Assembly: GCF_031846525.1 (NCBI RefSeq)
Contig: NZ_JAVRHM010000012.1
Coordinates: 1-64,000, forward strand
Direction: 5' to 3'
DNA length: 64,000 nucleotides
Source of the DNA: Autumnicola patrickiae
GTDB lineage: Bacteria > Bacteroidota > Bacteroidia > Flavobacteriales > Flavobacteriaceae
Shown piece after piece: positions 34,801 to 44,500 of the stretch. The position numbers and the translations under genes are program-made. Below the pieces are notes generated by a model. It searched no databases. It saw only the letters and a program-made list of their open reading frames with translations, and had not been told where the DNA came from. The stretch's first letter is position 1. Each line of letters begins with the position of its first letter.

Positions 34801-35929
34801 AAAACATTCTTTTAAATTAATAGAAGACCAAACTCCCCTGAAAGCACTTGAAATAAGCATTGAAGATACCGGCAAAGGAATTCATCCTGATGAGCTTGAT
34901 AAAATTTTTAATCGGTTTTATCAAATAAAAGAAAGGAATGAACAATACTATAGCGGAACTGGTATTGGGCTGGAGGTAGTTAGAAGTTTTGTAGCGTTAC
35001 ATAGAGGGGATATAGAGGTTGAGAGCGAAATAGGAGTTGGAACTAAATTCCGCATCCTTCTCCCGATGGACGAGAATCAGTATGAAAATACGTATACTTT
35101 TAATTCAGAATCACTTAATAAGGATCAGCCGAAGAACATTTTAGAACCTGCCAGCAAGGAAGATCCGGAACAGCATAAGAAAACAGTTTTGATCGTAGAA
35201 GATAACCTGGAATTGAGATCCTACATAAAGCAGGAACTAAATTCTGAGTATAAAGTAATTATTGCAGAAAATGGTAAGGAAGGTCTGGAACAGGCCAAAA
35301 AATATATTCCTGATGTGGTAATAACAGATGTAATTATGCCTCTAATGAGCGGAATTGAGTTTTGTTCCTTATTAAAAAAAGACTTCAAGACGAGTCACAT
35401 CCCTGTTTTAATGCTGACTGCAAAGGCAATGACAGATGATTGGATAGAAGGTTTGGAAGCAGGAGCAGATGCTTATTTAAATAAGCCTTTTGAGATGAAA
35501 ATTATGAGATCCCAATTAAAGCAGCTCATTTCCAACAGGGAACTTTTGTTTTCAAAATATATGGTAGGTTATAATAAAACTGAAATAGAACCAAATTCCA
35601 CTTCTCTGGATCAGCAATTTATTTTAAATATTATCCAATACGCCAAGGAAAATATAAAGGAGCCGAATTTAAATGTAGAAAAACTGGCAGATCAGTTTAA
35701 TTTAAGTCGAAGTCAACTTTATAGAAAAATAAAAGCTTTAACAGGACTTACTGCAAATGAGCTCATTCGGAAAATTCGTCTTGAAAGGGCCAAGGAGCTT
35801 CTTGAAGAGAGTGATGTTCCTTCTATTAGCGAAATAAGTTATAATGTAGGCTTTTCGTCACCTTCCTATTTTTCCAAGTGCTTTAAAGCGCATTTTGGTG
35901 TAGCCCCTAAGGAAGTTAAAGATGAATAA
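31805..35929 (+). CDS. Hybrid two-component system regulator (HTCS)
   Basis: 1374 aa, one-protein sensor kinase and response regulator. Signal peptide, then two seven-bladed propeller sets with Reg_prop repeats (RQGFIWMGTHGLG, RLWVGTETGL, IWVGTWDYG; about 45-700), a Y_Y_Y domain (to about 795) and one membrane helix at about 802-826. Inside the cell are HisKA with His863 in ISHEFRTP, HATPase with DTGKGIHPDE and GTGIGLEV, a receiver with Asp1175 in VITDVIMP, and an AraC HTH (about 1270-1374). HTCSs bind a glycan fragment in the periplasm and activate polysaccharide loci; the neighbouring xylan genes suggest xylo-oligosaccharide. The only usable start is TTG at 31,805. Confidence 0.95.
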   Translation: MNNQIIFRLFPVLLFLSTISIFGQERTLSEYRFEPLKSIPTQRAVASISQDRQGFIWMGTHGLGLSKYNGLDYTSYQFKEGDSSSLSNSLIHITYIDKQNRLWVGTETGLDLYNRDQDSFTHIDLPGKSGSTSVAVHTILENKNGDILVGTHQYGLFKINDSTLTASEVKIKGIREVRNFLIHKITHFDDRILLGTDKGLFEYNEEDDLIAPLSFTTSKGKEKIAAHIKTTEVDSKGTLWLGTTTQGLYKIDGNENGRYVIQHFPITSKRILSLLETPRKTLLCGTENDGMFEIDRKGRVINHYLNNKFDDNGIKSNSIWSLFLDNQERIWIGYYNNGVGVYDELYDKFADIESKPNNPNSLQSSSVTGIIKDEKGRLWIGMDGGGIDVYDPASNSFTHLLNNKNNIANGLDSPDVQTLFMDSKGNIWVGTWDYGIYFLEKDSDIFINYSVQNTNGEIATNRILSFSEDSKGIIWIGTFSRGIHSFNTDSKSFTVYNQEPFIQNRISYSDVRRIYVDSEDHIWIGGNSGLFRLKIRNGAFDLEVMSPRFYKHTGSQYHNNQILDIYEDSSKKIWIGTDGSGLCEYDMKKDSFSWIKPETGFNKVTVSSIIQDDNGVIWAAGNNGLTKIDRDKNSVKNYSISDGLLSDDFNNNTAFKDSSGTLYFGSYEGVNYFDPEKLTINKNTSSVYLTDLKLFNKAVSPEDENSPLEKVISQTEKITLNHSQSVFTIDYASIDFTRPEKIQFAYYLEGFEDDWNYVQNTRSATYTNLPAGKYTFKVKAANSDGVWEDEPKSLQIEVLRPWWLTHIAIFFYVIIFLVLCYITFRFINSRVQSKRAIEQERARHLHEEALNDKKIQFFTNISHEFRTPLTLILSPLEDVLKEASLTEKAKEKLKIINKNAVRLKRLIDELMDFRKLQFDKIPLNISSFNIGELLSESISYFREEAQQRNIVLSLELDERITTVWADRGKLEKILFNILSNAFKSTTNNGIITVVVARKEKHSFKLIEDQTPLKALEISIEDTGKGIHPDELDKIFNRFYQIKERNEQYYSGTGIGLEVVRSFVALHRGDIEVESEIGVGTKFRILLPMDENQYENTYTFNSESLNKDQPKNILEPASKEDPEQHKKTVLIVEDNLELRSYIKQELNSEYKVIIAENGKEGLEQAKKYIPDVVITDVIMPLMSGIEFCSLLKKDFKTSHIPVLMLTAKAMTDDWIEGLEAGADAYLNKPFEMKIMRSQLKQLISNRELLFSKYMVGYNKTEIEPNSTSLDQQFILNIIQYAKENIKEPNLNVEKLADQFNLSRSQLYRKIKALTGLTANELIRKIRLERAKELLEESDVPSISEISYNVGFSSPSYFSKCFKAHFGVAPKEVKDE

Positions 35930-35985
35930 GGTGAATTTTAAGAAATGATTTGTAACTGATGCATGGCAACTTACGGACAGAATGC

Positions 35986-36010
35986 CGAAAATGATAATTT
36001 TCATGCTGCT
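35986..36010 (+). repeat. 25-bp dispersed repeat, copy A
   Basis: Begins CGAAAATGATAATTTT and ends CATGCTGCT. It matches copy B at 36,168 in 23 of 25 positions, and the minus-strand copy near 24,580. Confidence 0.75.
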
Positions 36011-36052
36011 TTATTACCCTCTGATGCCCCGAACACTAGTTTTAACTGAACA

Positions 36053-36080
36053 AAATGCCGATCAATAATTGTCATTTTTG
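36053..36080 (-). repeat. Inverted diverged copy of the dispersed repeat
   Basis: On the minus strand AAAAATGACAATTATTGATC then GGCA; it fits the 19-bp consensus with a small insertion and lies between copies A and B. Confidence 0.5.
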
Positions 36081-36167
36081 AATGGTCTCCTAAAAACGAA
36101 TACTTCAGCAAAAAAATTATAATCCTTACTGATTCTAATCCTGATTTTTAGAAATATTATCGCCTCC

Positions 36168-36192
36168 CGAAAATGGCAATTTTCATGCTGCT
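36168..36192 (+). repeat. 25-bp dispersed repeat, copy B
   Basis: Begins CGAAAATGGCAATTTT and ends CATGCTGCT. It joins the dispersed 19-bp motif (AAAATGGCAATT) to the CATGCTGC tail also present near 24,580 (minus strand). Confidence 0.75.
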
Positions 36193-36201
36193 ATAAACAA
36201 A

Positions 36202-36227
36202 AATACCGGATGTTTCCACCCGGTATT
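36202..36227. terminator. Bidirectional terminator between HTCS and GH10
   Basis: AATACCGG / CCGGTATT, 8-bp perfect stem with a 10-nt loop, flanked by A-rich sequence on the left and CTTA on the right, between convergent genes. Confidence 0.7.
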
Positions 36228-36269
36228 CTTACTACTTCAAAAAATGTTAATTAATTTAAAGCTAAAAGT

Positions 36270-38453
36270 TTATTCTAATTCTCCTGTGAAATCTTCACTT
36301 ACATCGCGACCGGCCAAACCGTCAGCCACTCCTTTGTAAGCATGTTTTCTCTCGTAATCTGCATCCCATAAGTTAGGTGATTCATCAGGTAACCAGAACT
36401 CATGTTCATTAGGATTATCTGAAATATTCCAAATGGTAATTCCATACTGCTGAGAAGAAGGAATGTACTCGTTATAAGAATCTACAATAAATTGGTACAT
36501 ATCTGCCTGTTCTGCTAATTGAGCAGTTGTTGGTGAAGCAGTCCCTAATCTAACATCAAGTTCTGAAACTTTTATTATCTTCCCAGTAGCGGCCATCTTC
36601 TGAAACATTTCAACAATGTTATCCCTGCTTGTATTTAAGGTGACATGCATTTGTGTACCAATACCATCAACAGTTGCTCCCTGGCTTTCAATATACTGCA
36701 CATATTCAATTAGTCCATCTAATTTTGCCATACTGGCCTCAAGGTTGTAGTCATTGATGAAAAGGACATCTGATGGTTCTGCATGCTCACGAGCCAGATT
36801 AAAGGCGGTCACAGCATAATCCTTACCAAGATATTTTTGCCAGTAGAAATCATCGCTGGCAAGATCTGTTACATTCCCATCGCGAAGGGAACCTCCTTCC
36901 CTCATTGGTTCATTAACCACGTCCCATGCTGTTACTTCACTTGTGTAGCGAGTAACCATACTCACAACCCAATCTTCCATAGCAGCACCAATAATTTCAG
37001 CTTTTTCTTCATCTGACATTTCAATGATCACCGGCCCAGTTCCTGTAGCCACTTCTCCAGACGTTAACACTACGTCATCGATATAAAAAGTAGTCGCAGT
37101 TTGTCCAAAATCAAATACAAATTTTGTACGATCTGCTGTAGTAGGCGTCATAGTCCTTACCACCTGTTGCCAATTTGTACCTACCTCAATACCACCGGAA
37201 TAATCAGCTGCATAATCTACATTTTGTAGCTGAACCTGCATAGTAGCCGGAACATCTGCTTTTACATAGAAGGAAATGGTATATTCAGTTCCTTCCTCTA
37301 GCGGCTCATCTAAAGTAAAAACCTGTTGTGCCTCGTACAACTGAGCTTCAGTAGGATTGGTTAAAATCATGGCGTAACCAGTATCACCATAGCCAGCTCC
37401 CTCTGCAGAAACGGATCTGGTAGATTCATTTCCGTGACCAGTCCAGCCGTCAAGATTACCGCCCTCAAAGTCGCTGTTAGTGATCAAATTAACAGTTTCG
37501 GCATCAGCATCAAGATCTACTACACTAATATTATTTACATCAATGTAGTAAGTAACATCTGGTACATATCCCAGGTCGAAAGATAAATTAAAGCTGGTAT
37601 CTGCAAAGTCATTAACCGTAAATTTTACCTGCTGCCATTGTGAAGTTGTTTCAAAAGCTTCAGTATATTCTCCTCCAGTACCATACCAATCCTGATAAGG
37701 ATAGTTGTTCTCTAAACCACTAAAAGAAATACGACCCTGTCCCGGTTGATCTGATCTGATATAAAAGGAAACTTCATATTCGTGCCATTCTACGACTGGA
37801 ATTTCTGATGTTGCCAATTGCAAATCATAAGGTTCTGCTGAACCAGAACCGGCTGTAAGCTGTATCGCCTGAGAATCATCTGTCAGACCTTCGTCTTCAG
37901 CAATAGTAATACCAGCTCCGGGATTATTACGTGCCCATCCGTCAAATGACCCATCCTGTAATCCGGAAATATCCAAAGCACTGGCTCCACTAGACCCGGG
38001 AATTACCGTGGGAGCTATTAAACCATTTAGATAGCTTGCATTTTGATTTGCGTGCCATACTAGGGTATGACCATAAACATCCACTTCTGCCTGATTTGTT
38101 AGTGCAATAAAATCATCGATAGGACCGAAATTAATTTCCCCTTCTGAATTTACCATGGCGCCATGTTTCATCGCATAACCTACTGTAACTTCATCAAAAT
38201 TCTCGTCTACAATAGATCTGTAAGTTTCATTGTTCATATATAGATCCAGAATAATACCGGCTCCAAGAACATAATCTGAATATGTTTTAAGAGGCTCATA
38301 CCTGCTTATTTTTTCTTCCAGTTCTAAAGGAAGATCCGCCGTAGTTACCCTCTCATTTTCAGGTCTCTCTTCCCATTCCATTATTTCTTCTTCACAAGAT
38401 GCGAAAAGAATAGAAGAAATAAATAAGACGGATAAAATTTTTATATGTTTCAT
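36270..38453 (-). CDS. GH10 endo-1,4-beta-xylanase with inserted CBMs, lipoprotein
   Basis: 727 aa from the ATG at 38,453 (MKHIKILSVLFISSILFASC, lipid signal). The GH10 barrel begins at about residue 50 (YVLGAGIILDLY, VTVGYAMKHGAM, YGHTLVWH) and is interrupted after about residue 140 by roughly 330 residues forming two CBM4/CBM22-like beta-sandwiches (each with LITNSDFEGG or QDGSFDGW at its start). The barrel then resumes with the acid/base Glu515 in DVVNEPMR and nucleophile Glu631 in KVSELDVR. CBMs inserted inside GH10 are known from surface xylanases of xylan loci in gut Bacteroidota. Last gene of the susC-susD-SGBP-GH10 operon (17 bp gap); a surface endo-xylanase. Confidence 0.93.
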   Translation of the reverse strand: MKHIKILSVLFISSILFASCEEEIMEWEERPENERVTTADLPLELEEKISRYEPLKTYSDYVLGAGIILDLYMNNETYRSIVDENFDEVTVGYAMKHGAMVNSEGEINFGPIDDFIALTNQAEVDVYGHTLVWHANQNASYLNGLIAPTVIPGSSGASALDISGLQDGSFDGWARNNPGAGITIAEDEGLTDDSQAIQLTAGSGSAEPYDLQLATSEIPVVEWHEYEVSFYIRSDQPGQGRISFSGLENNYPYQDWYGTGGEYTEAFETTSQWQQVKFTVNDFADTSFNLSFDLGYVPDVTYYIDVNNISVVDLDADAETVNLITNSDFEGGNLDGWTGHGNESTRSVSAEGAGYGDTGYAMILTNPTEAQLYEAQQVFTLDEPLEEGTEYTISFYVKADVPATMQVQLQNVDYAADYSGGIEVGTNWQQVVRTMTPTTADRTKFVFDFGQTATTFYIDDVVLTSGEVATGTGPVIIEMSDEEKAEIIGAAMEDWVVSMVTRYTSEVTAWDVVNEPMREGGSLRDGNVTDLASDDFYWQKYLGKDYAVTAFNLAREHAEPSDVLFINDYNLEASMAKLDGLIEYVQYIESQGATVDGIGTQMHVTLNTSRDNIVEMFQKMAATGKIIKVSELDVRLGTASPTTAQLAEQADMYQFIVDSYNEYIPSSQQYGITIWNISDNPNEHEFWLPDESPNLWDADYERKHAYKGVADGLAGRDVSEDFTGELE

Positions 38454-38470
38454 CTTTATTATTTTTTTAA

Positions 38471-39838
38471 TTATTCTGGAAAATCTGTTACAGTAGGAGT
38501 TTCTAAGGGAACAATCCTCCAATTATCTGTGTAAACCTGTACTGAGGTATCAGAAGAAAGAAATTCTTCCTCACTATTAGATCCGGTAACCTGACCCAGG
38601 GTGAAATCTGAATTTTCAAAGAACATTCCAAAGTTTTTGTAAGTAGCTGATTCCCGATACTGCAGAAGGTCTTCAAAAGTATAATCCTCATCATCACTAA
38701 ATAAATAGAATTCTGTGAAAGGGATGGTGACCGTTGTCCATCCTTCTGTTTCAAAAGGCTCCACTTCTCCATCTACTATCCATGGGACATAATTATATAC
38801 TCCACCGCTCCATTCTCCTCCATTGAAGTTGTTTATTAGCAGGATTTTCAAATATCCACTACCAACCCAAGGTTCTGGAACATAAATATCGAATTGAAAA
38901 GCTACTTCTTCCAGCGGTGTGGTAGCGGGAATAAAGGGGGTCAACTGTGAACGCCAGCTCTCGTTACCTGAAGTAAAAACTTCTGCTACACGATTTTTAC
39001 CTGCACCAAAGGCTTCAATGGAATCATTGCGAATAGGTAGGTAATTTCCCTGTGAAACATTTCCCTCACCAATGGGTTCGGATTGTAATTGTCCCTGGCG
39101 AATTGTATTACCAAATTCCCCAATCTCCCCCATTCCGTCAAAATTCAGAATAACTCCTCTTTCCACATGGAAAAAAGCCGGAGAGTAAGCCGCTCCGTTT
39201 GCAGATTGGATATAAAGCGATCCGCCTTCTTCTGAAACACCTTCGGGAACAGTAACCGTAAAGAATTCACCATCTTCTTCATCATAAGTAATTCCTTCTG
39301 TTACAACAACATCCCCCGGAAATACAACGCTACTAACTTCGATTAAGCCTGAGCCATAAACGGTTATTTCTTCTCCAGGTTTAGGTAAAGTATGAGAAAC
39401 CCTATCAATAGATGGCGCTGAAGATCGAATTTCGAATTCAATCACCGTTTCAGAATTATCTTTTTCTAGACGTATAGTGTTACGAACATCTTCTTCGGCC
39501 TCTATGGTAGGTGTATCTGCTGACACACGAACCAGCATGGAATTATCAGAAACAAAAACAGGATTGAATGAAGACTGAAAACCATTGATATAAACTCTTC
39601 TTACTCCTGTAAATCCAGAACCTTCCAGACGCAACAACTGTCCCAAACGTGCAAATGTCACTTCCCTGTCCGGAACATCAGAATCCACATCTTGCAGATA
39701 TACTGCATCGACAGTTATTGGACCTCCTCCAGCGGCATCATCATCATCGGAACAAGCCGTAAACAGCATTCCAAAAATGATCATCCCCACTAAAGAGAAA
39801 TAACCCCAGGTTTTTTTATTTAATCTATTTTCCTTCAT
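38471..39838 (-). CDS. Surface glycan-binding protein with IPT/TIG domains
   Basis: 455 aa. Lipoprotein signal (GMIIFGMLFTACSDDDD) with acidic residues after the cysteine, typical of export to the cell surface in this phylum. Two to three IPT/TIG immunoglobulin-like domains follow (GQLLRLEGSGFTGVRRVYING; PGEEITVYGSGLIEVSSVVF; up to about 225), then a C-terminal beta domain (about 230-455) with aromatic-rich segments (FQFDIYVPEPWVGSGYLKI), as in SGBP-B proteins. Expected to capture xylan next to the SusC/D transporter. It sits 33 bp after susD and 17 bp before the GH10 gene. Confidence 0.88.
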   Translation of the reverse strand: MKENRLNKKTWGYFSLVGMIIFGMLFTACSDDDDAAGGGPITVDAVYLQDVDSDVPDREVTFARLGQLLRLEGSGFTGVRRVYINGFQSSFNPVFVSDNSMLVRVSADTPTIEAEEDVRNTIRLEKDNSETVIEFEIRSSAPSIDRVSHTLPKPGEEITVYGSGLIEVSSVVFPGDVVVTEGITYDEEDGEFFTVTVPEGVSEEGGSLYIQSANGAAYSPAFFHVERGVILNFDGMGEIGEFGNTIRQGQLQSEPIGEGNVSQGNYLPIRNDSIEAFGAGKNRVAEVFTSGNESWRSQLTPFIPATTPLEEVAFQFDIYVPEPWVGSGYLKILLINNFNGGEWSGGVYNYVPWIVDGEVEPFETEGWTTVTIPFTEFYLFSDDEDYTFEDLLQYRESATYKNFGMFFENSDFTLGQVTGSNSEEEFLSSDTSVQVYTDNWRIVPLETPTVTDFPE

Positions 39839-39871
39839 CTTATATTATTTTTATTCATTATCAATTTATCA

Positions 39872-41506
39872 CTAGAATAATTCATCTGTTAGTCTTTCTT
39901 CAGTGAACTCATAGGGTACAGGTTCCTCACGAAGTAATGGGTTTTGAACTACTTCAGATTCAGGATAAGGCAAAAAGAATATACTTGCATCTGCATCTCC
40001 GACGGCACGGGTTTCCACGTCACGGGTTTCATCCAAACTTACAGTATTTGTCTCAGCATCATAAGTAAATGGAAGTATTTCAGCCCGCTCCTGATTATCA
40101 ATATAATTGATGACTTCTTGTTGCTCATAATATGACCATCTTACTAAATCATACCAAAATTGTCCTTCCATAGCCAGTTCAACCCTTCTCTCATGTAAAA
40201 GATCTTCAAATGTAAGGCTTGTCTTAGGCGCTAAACCAGCTCTGTCACGAAGTTCGTTAACATACATTAGAGCCGTAGGATCGCTGGTGGAAGCATTATT
40301 CCCAAGCGCTGCCTCTGCATAATTAAGGTACACTTCACCCAGTCTTAACATATATGTATTTAATCCAGAGTTCATTCTTGTAATATTCGGGTTATCTCTT
40401 GTTGAACCAACTACACCTTTTTTAACATTCACATAAGTGTTTTCGTGCTCGACCAGATAACCACCGTTTGCCTGACTTATTTCCGGATAAAAATCCCCAT
40501 CTGCCATCCAGGTTGCCTGGCGGCGCACATCATTCCTTTCATATTCCTCCAGGATATCATAAGAAGCCCTGGTATAATAGCCCCATGCAGCATCATCTCC
40601 GGTAATTTCTGAGCCTAAAGCAAAATATGCCTGATGTGGGTTGGTAACACCATATTCTCCATTAGGCACCCATTGTAAAGCGAACATAGATTCTTCATTG
40701 TTATTATTTTCGATCATAAATAATTCAGAATAATCGCTCAACAGAGAATAAGGACCTTCATTTATAGCCGTCGCTGCTGCCATTTGAGCTAAATCAAGAA
40801 GTTCCTGATTTCTTGTACCACTATTTGGATTCTCGCTTAGTCCTGAATATGATAAATAAAGACGGGATAACATTCCATAGGCGGTATACTTAGTTATACG
40901 ACCTGATTGTCCTGCTTGTTCTGGCAAGTGCATTGCTGCATATTCCACATCCCGTATAGCAAACTCAAATACATCGGTTCTGGGGCTTTTATTCACGATT
41001 GGATTGTTAATTATTTCTGCCTGACTTGTCGTGATAATTGCATCTCCCCAAAGAGAAGCTATGTACCAATACGCCACACCTCTCATAAACCTGGCTTCAG
41101 CTATATATTGCATTTTGGTTTCTTCATTAACGCTGCTTTCATTAATTGCAGCAATCGTGTTGTTGGATTGCTGGATAACAATGTAAAATGACCTCCATGC
41201 CTCAACAAGAGGACCAGTTAATCCCGTTTCAGTTAAATCACTAAAAGGATACACATAGTCGGAAAATGGAGCGTACAGGTTGTAGGAACGTCCATCCCCT
41301 AATCCGAAATAGAACTTATCATTAAAAGAAAACCATACCCTGTTATAAAGCGGTGCAGTGGCGGCTTGAAAGTCTGCTTCAGATTGAAAAAAGTTTTCCC
41401 TCGCAATCTGATCGTTTGGTTCTATATCTAAGTCGTCGCTACAGCTGTAAGAACCGAAGAACAACGTTGCTATAAGAAGCTTGTAAAAAATTTTATTTGT
41501 ACTCAT
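39872..41506 (-). CDS. SusD/RagB family outer-membrane nutrient-binding lipoprotein
   Basis: 544 aa. Lipoprotein signal (LLIATLFFGSYSCSDDLDIEP), then the SusD helical fold: NFFQSEADFQAATAPLYNRVW, QYIAEARFMRGVAYWYIASLWGDA, the TPR-like middle and the C-terminal ELRDRAGLAPKTSLTFEDLLHERRVELAMEG block. It is the lid of the SusC channel and binds xylo-oligosaccharides before import (the substrate is inferred from the xylanase and xylose genes around it). It lies 12 bp after susC and 33 bp before the SGBP gene. Confidence 0.95.
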   Translation of the reverse strand: MSTNKIFYKLLIATLFFGSYSCSDDLDIEPNDQIARENFFQSEADFQAATAPLYNRVWFSFNDKFYFGLGDGRSYNLYAPFSDYVYPFSDLTETGLTGPLVEAWRSFYIVIQQSNNTIAAINESSVNEETKMQYIAEARFMRGVAYWYIASLWGDAIITTSQAEIINNPIVNKSPRTDVFEFAIRDVEYAAMHLPEQAGQSGRITKYTAYGMLSRLYLSYSGLSENPNSGTRNQELLDLAQMAAATAINEGPYSLLSDYSELFMIENNNNEESMFALQWVPNGEYGVTNPHQAYFALGSEITGDDAAWGYYTRASYDILEEYERNDVRRQATWMADGDFYPEISQANGGYLVEHENTYVNVKKGVVGSTRDNPNITRMNSGLNTYMLRLGEVYLNYAEAALGNNASTSDPTALMYVNELRDRAGLAPKTSLTFEDLLHERRVELAMEGQFWYDLVRWSYYEQQEVINYIDNQERAEILPFTYDAETNTVSLDETRDVETRAVGDADASIFFLPYPESEVVQNPLLREEPVPYEFTEERLTDELF

Positions 41507-41518
41507 AGTTTATTTTTT

Positions 41519-44500
41519 TTAGAAATTCACATTAAGCCCTACTGTGTAAACACGTGGGGAAGGATAACGTCCATTATCTATACCCGTTAAAAGGGCATCC
41601 TGATTAATTGATCCTACTTCTGGGTCAAACCCGGAATAATTCGTAAAAGTATACACATTCTGAAGGTTCGTGTAAATCTTAAAGTTGCTAAGACCAAATC
41701 GCTCAACAAAATCACGTGGCAGATTATATCCAAAGGAAATATTCTGAATGCGCAAATAAGAACCATCCTCAAGGAACTTATCACTATACCTGAAATTGGA
41801 GGTGGAAGCTGCCGAAGAAGCTGCAATCCTTGGCATGTACTGGTCTCCGTCTACTATTTGAACATTACGGTAATCATTAGGTCCATCAGGATCGATAAGA
41901 CCTAACTCTGCGTAACCAAGAGCCGTCTGCAACAAATTAGTATTCTCACGAGGATTTTCTAAAAACCGTCTTTGATAATTTACTACTTCATTTCCATAAA
42001 TACCTGATAATTGTACATTTAGGTCAAAACCTTTATAGGTGAAAGTGTTCCCAATACCATAAGTAAAGTCGGGATGTGGATTACCAATATAATCACGATC
42101 CTGTTCATTAATAACTCCGTCTTCATTTATATCTTTAAAGATATAATCCCCAATCCAAACGCCATTTTCACCAATTTCCATGTCTTCAGGTAAAGCTGTA
42201 GGTACTACTTCCCCATCATCATTCCGGTAATAGAAATCTGTGGCATCTTCAAATCTACCAATTACTTTATAACCATAAAACTGACCTATAGGTTGGCCAA
42301 CTGCCGTTCTTGTCACAATGGTTATATCTGATCCTTGTTGCAGGGTTCTGTTTAATATCCCAGTTTCGGTTGCCAAAGCCAGAACTTCATTCCTGTTTAG
42401 GGTAAATACAAGATTGGTTCTCCAGGAGAAATCACCCGCATCGACGTTAACTGTATTCAAAGTTAATTCTACTCCCTTATTCTCCAGGGATCCTATGTTT
42501 ACATATGGAGCAGAGGTAGCACCTACACCTGAAGTTCCAGAGTAATCTGGATAAGGAGCCAGAAGTAATAAGTCATCTGTTTTCTTTTGATAAATATCTG
42601 CAATAAATTCAATACGGTTATTGAACATATTAAGATCCAGACCTATGTTGCCTGAATATGTAGTTTCCCATTGCAAATCTGGATTAGCAGTATTTGCAGC
42701 TAACAAGCCTGCTCCAAAAGGAGTTGCTGATGCTCCATAAATTGATGTAAAAGCATAATTTGGAACACTCTGGTTACCCACAGCTCCATAACCAAGACGC
42801 AATTTCAGGTTATTAATGGTTTGATTATCCTTAAGAAACTCTTCATTAGAAATTCTCCACGCCAATGCAGCAGAAGGAAACCATCCCCATCTATTTTCTT
42901 TGGCGAATTGAGAAGAGCCATCATAACGTAAGGTTGCGGTCAATAAATAGCGCTCATCAAATGAATAGAATGCCCTTCCAAAATAGGAACTTATAGCACT
43001 CGTATAACTGGCATTGGAGTTTCTGGCGGTTGTGGCATCACCTGCATTTAAATCTGTAGCTCCATTTGTTAAATAACCGGCACGATATCCGTAGAGGTTT
43101 TCCCAAAAAGTTTCCTGATATTCCTGTCCCAGGATGGCATTTACACTATGGTCTCCAAATGCACGATCATAGGTCAAGACATTTCGGAAGTTAAAATATT
43201 TATTGTAGCCCTTTGTTCTCGTACCCTCTCTCACATCATTTACAATTGCTCCAAAAGTATAAGATGGATTAAAAGTGTAGCCATTAGAAACTCCATAATC
43301 TATAGAATATTCAGATCTGAGTTTTAAACCTTCTACTATATCAAGTTCAGCAAAAGTATTCGCTCTAATTCCTGCGCTTTCGCTACGGTTTTCCCTAATA
43401 CTTGCCAAACCTACCGGGTTGTTCTGGACAAACTCGTCTGTAACGGGACCATCAAAAGTACCTTCAGCATTCCGCACGGCAACGTTTGGAGTTTGTCTAA
43501 GTGCTGTAAGAATTAAGGATTGATCAGAAAATGTTGTATTTTGATTTATTGTATTAAATGCAAAATTAATACCCACCTTCAAATAATCCTTTACCTGCGA
43601 ATCAAATACACCTCTTAAGTTAAGACGATTAAAGGAAGAACCCAGGGCTATTCCCTCCTGGTCCAAATATCCTATAGTCATCGCATAGGTGCTTTTTTCG
43701 TTACCACCAGTTACAGAGAGGTTATGGCTCTGCATCATTGCTCTGGTAAACATTTCGTCCTGCCAGTCTGTTCCTTCACCTAATAAATCTGGACGTATAA
43801 AAGTATCGTCCTGCTGAACAATACCTAAATCTGCCCTTGTGTTTCTATGTATAGCATATTCCTGAAGATTTAGTAGATCTAACTGTCTTGGTAGTTCCTG
43901 AAAACCTACATAACTGTTAAGATTAACAGTTGCTTCACCATCCTTACCTCTTTTAGTGGTAATAAGAATAACACCGTTTGCCGCTCTGGAACCATAAATA
44001 GCAGTTGCAGAAGCATCTTTTAAAATATCTATGGAAACGATATCAGATGGGTTAATTGATGCAAAGGCATTTTGGCCGGTCTGCCCTGTATTACTATCAA
44101 CAATAACACCATCAATTACGAAAATTGGTTCATTAGAACCTGTAATAGAACTAATACCACGAATTCGAATGGAAGAACTGGCTCCAGGTGCACCACTGTT
44201 TTGCTGTATTTGAACCCCGGCAGCACGACCCTGCAATACCTGATCTACTGTTGTAGGAATAGATTCCTCGATCGCGTCACTGGAAACAGAGACCACAGAT
44301 CCAGTAACATCACTCCTCTTCATTGTACCATAACCAACTACAACAACCTCATCCAGAGAAGATACATCTGTTTCTAAACTAGTGTCGATTTGTGTTTGAT
44401 TGTTTACAGGCACCTCCTGTGTCTCGTATCCCACAAAGCTGAAAACAAGAACACCATCAGAGGGAACATTATTTATGGAATAATTACCATCAAAATCTGT

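Larger units (their letters stand above)
35930..36269. other. Intergenic region with three copies of the dispersed repeat
   Basis: 340 bp between the convergent HTCS and GH10 genes. It holds two 25-bp direct repeats (35,986-36,010 and 36,168-36,192), an inverted related copy (36,053-36,080) and a terminator hairpin (36,202-36,227). No ORF is seen. Confidence 0.75.
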
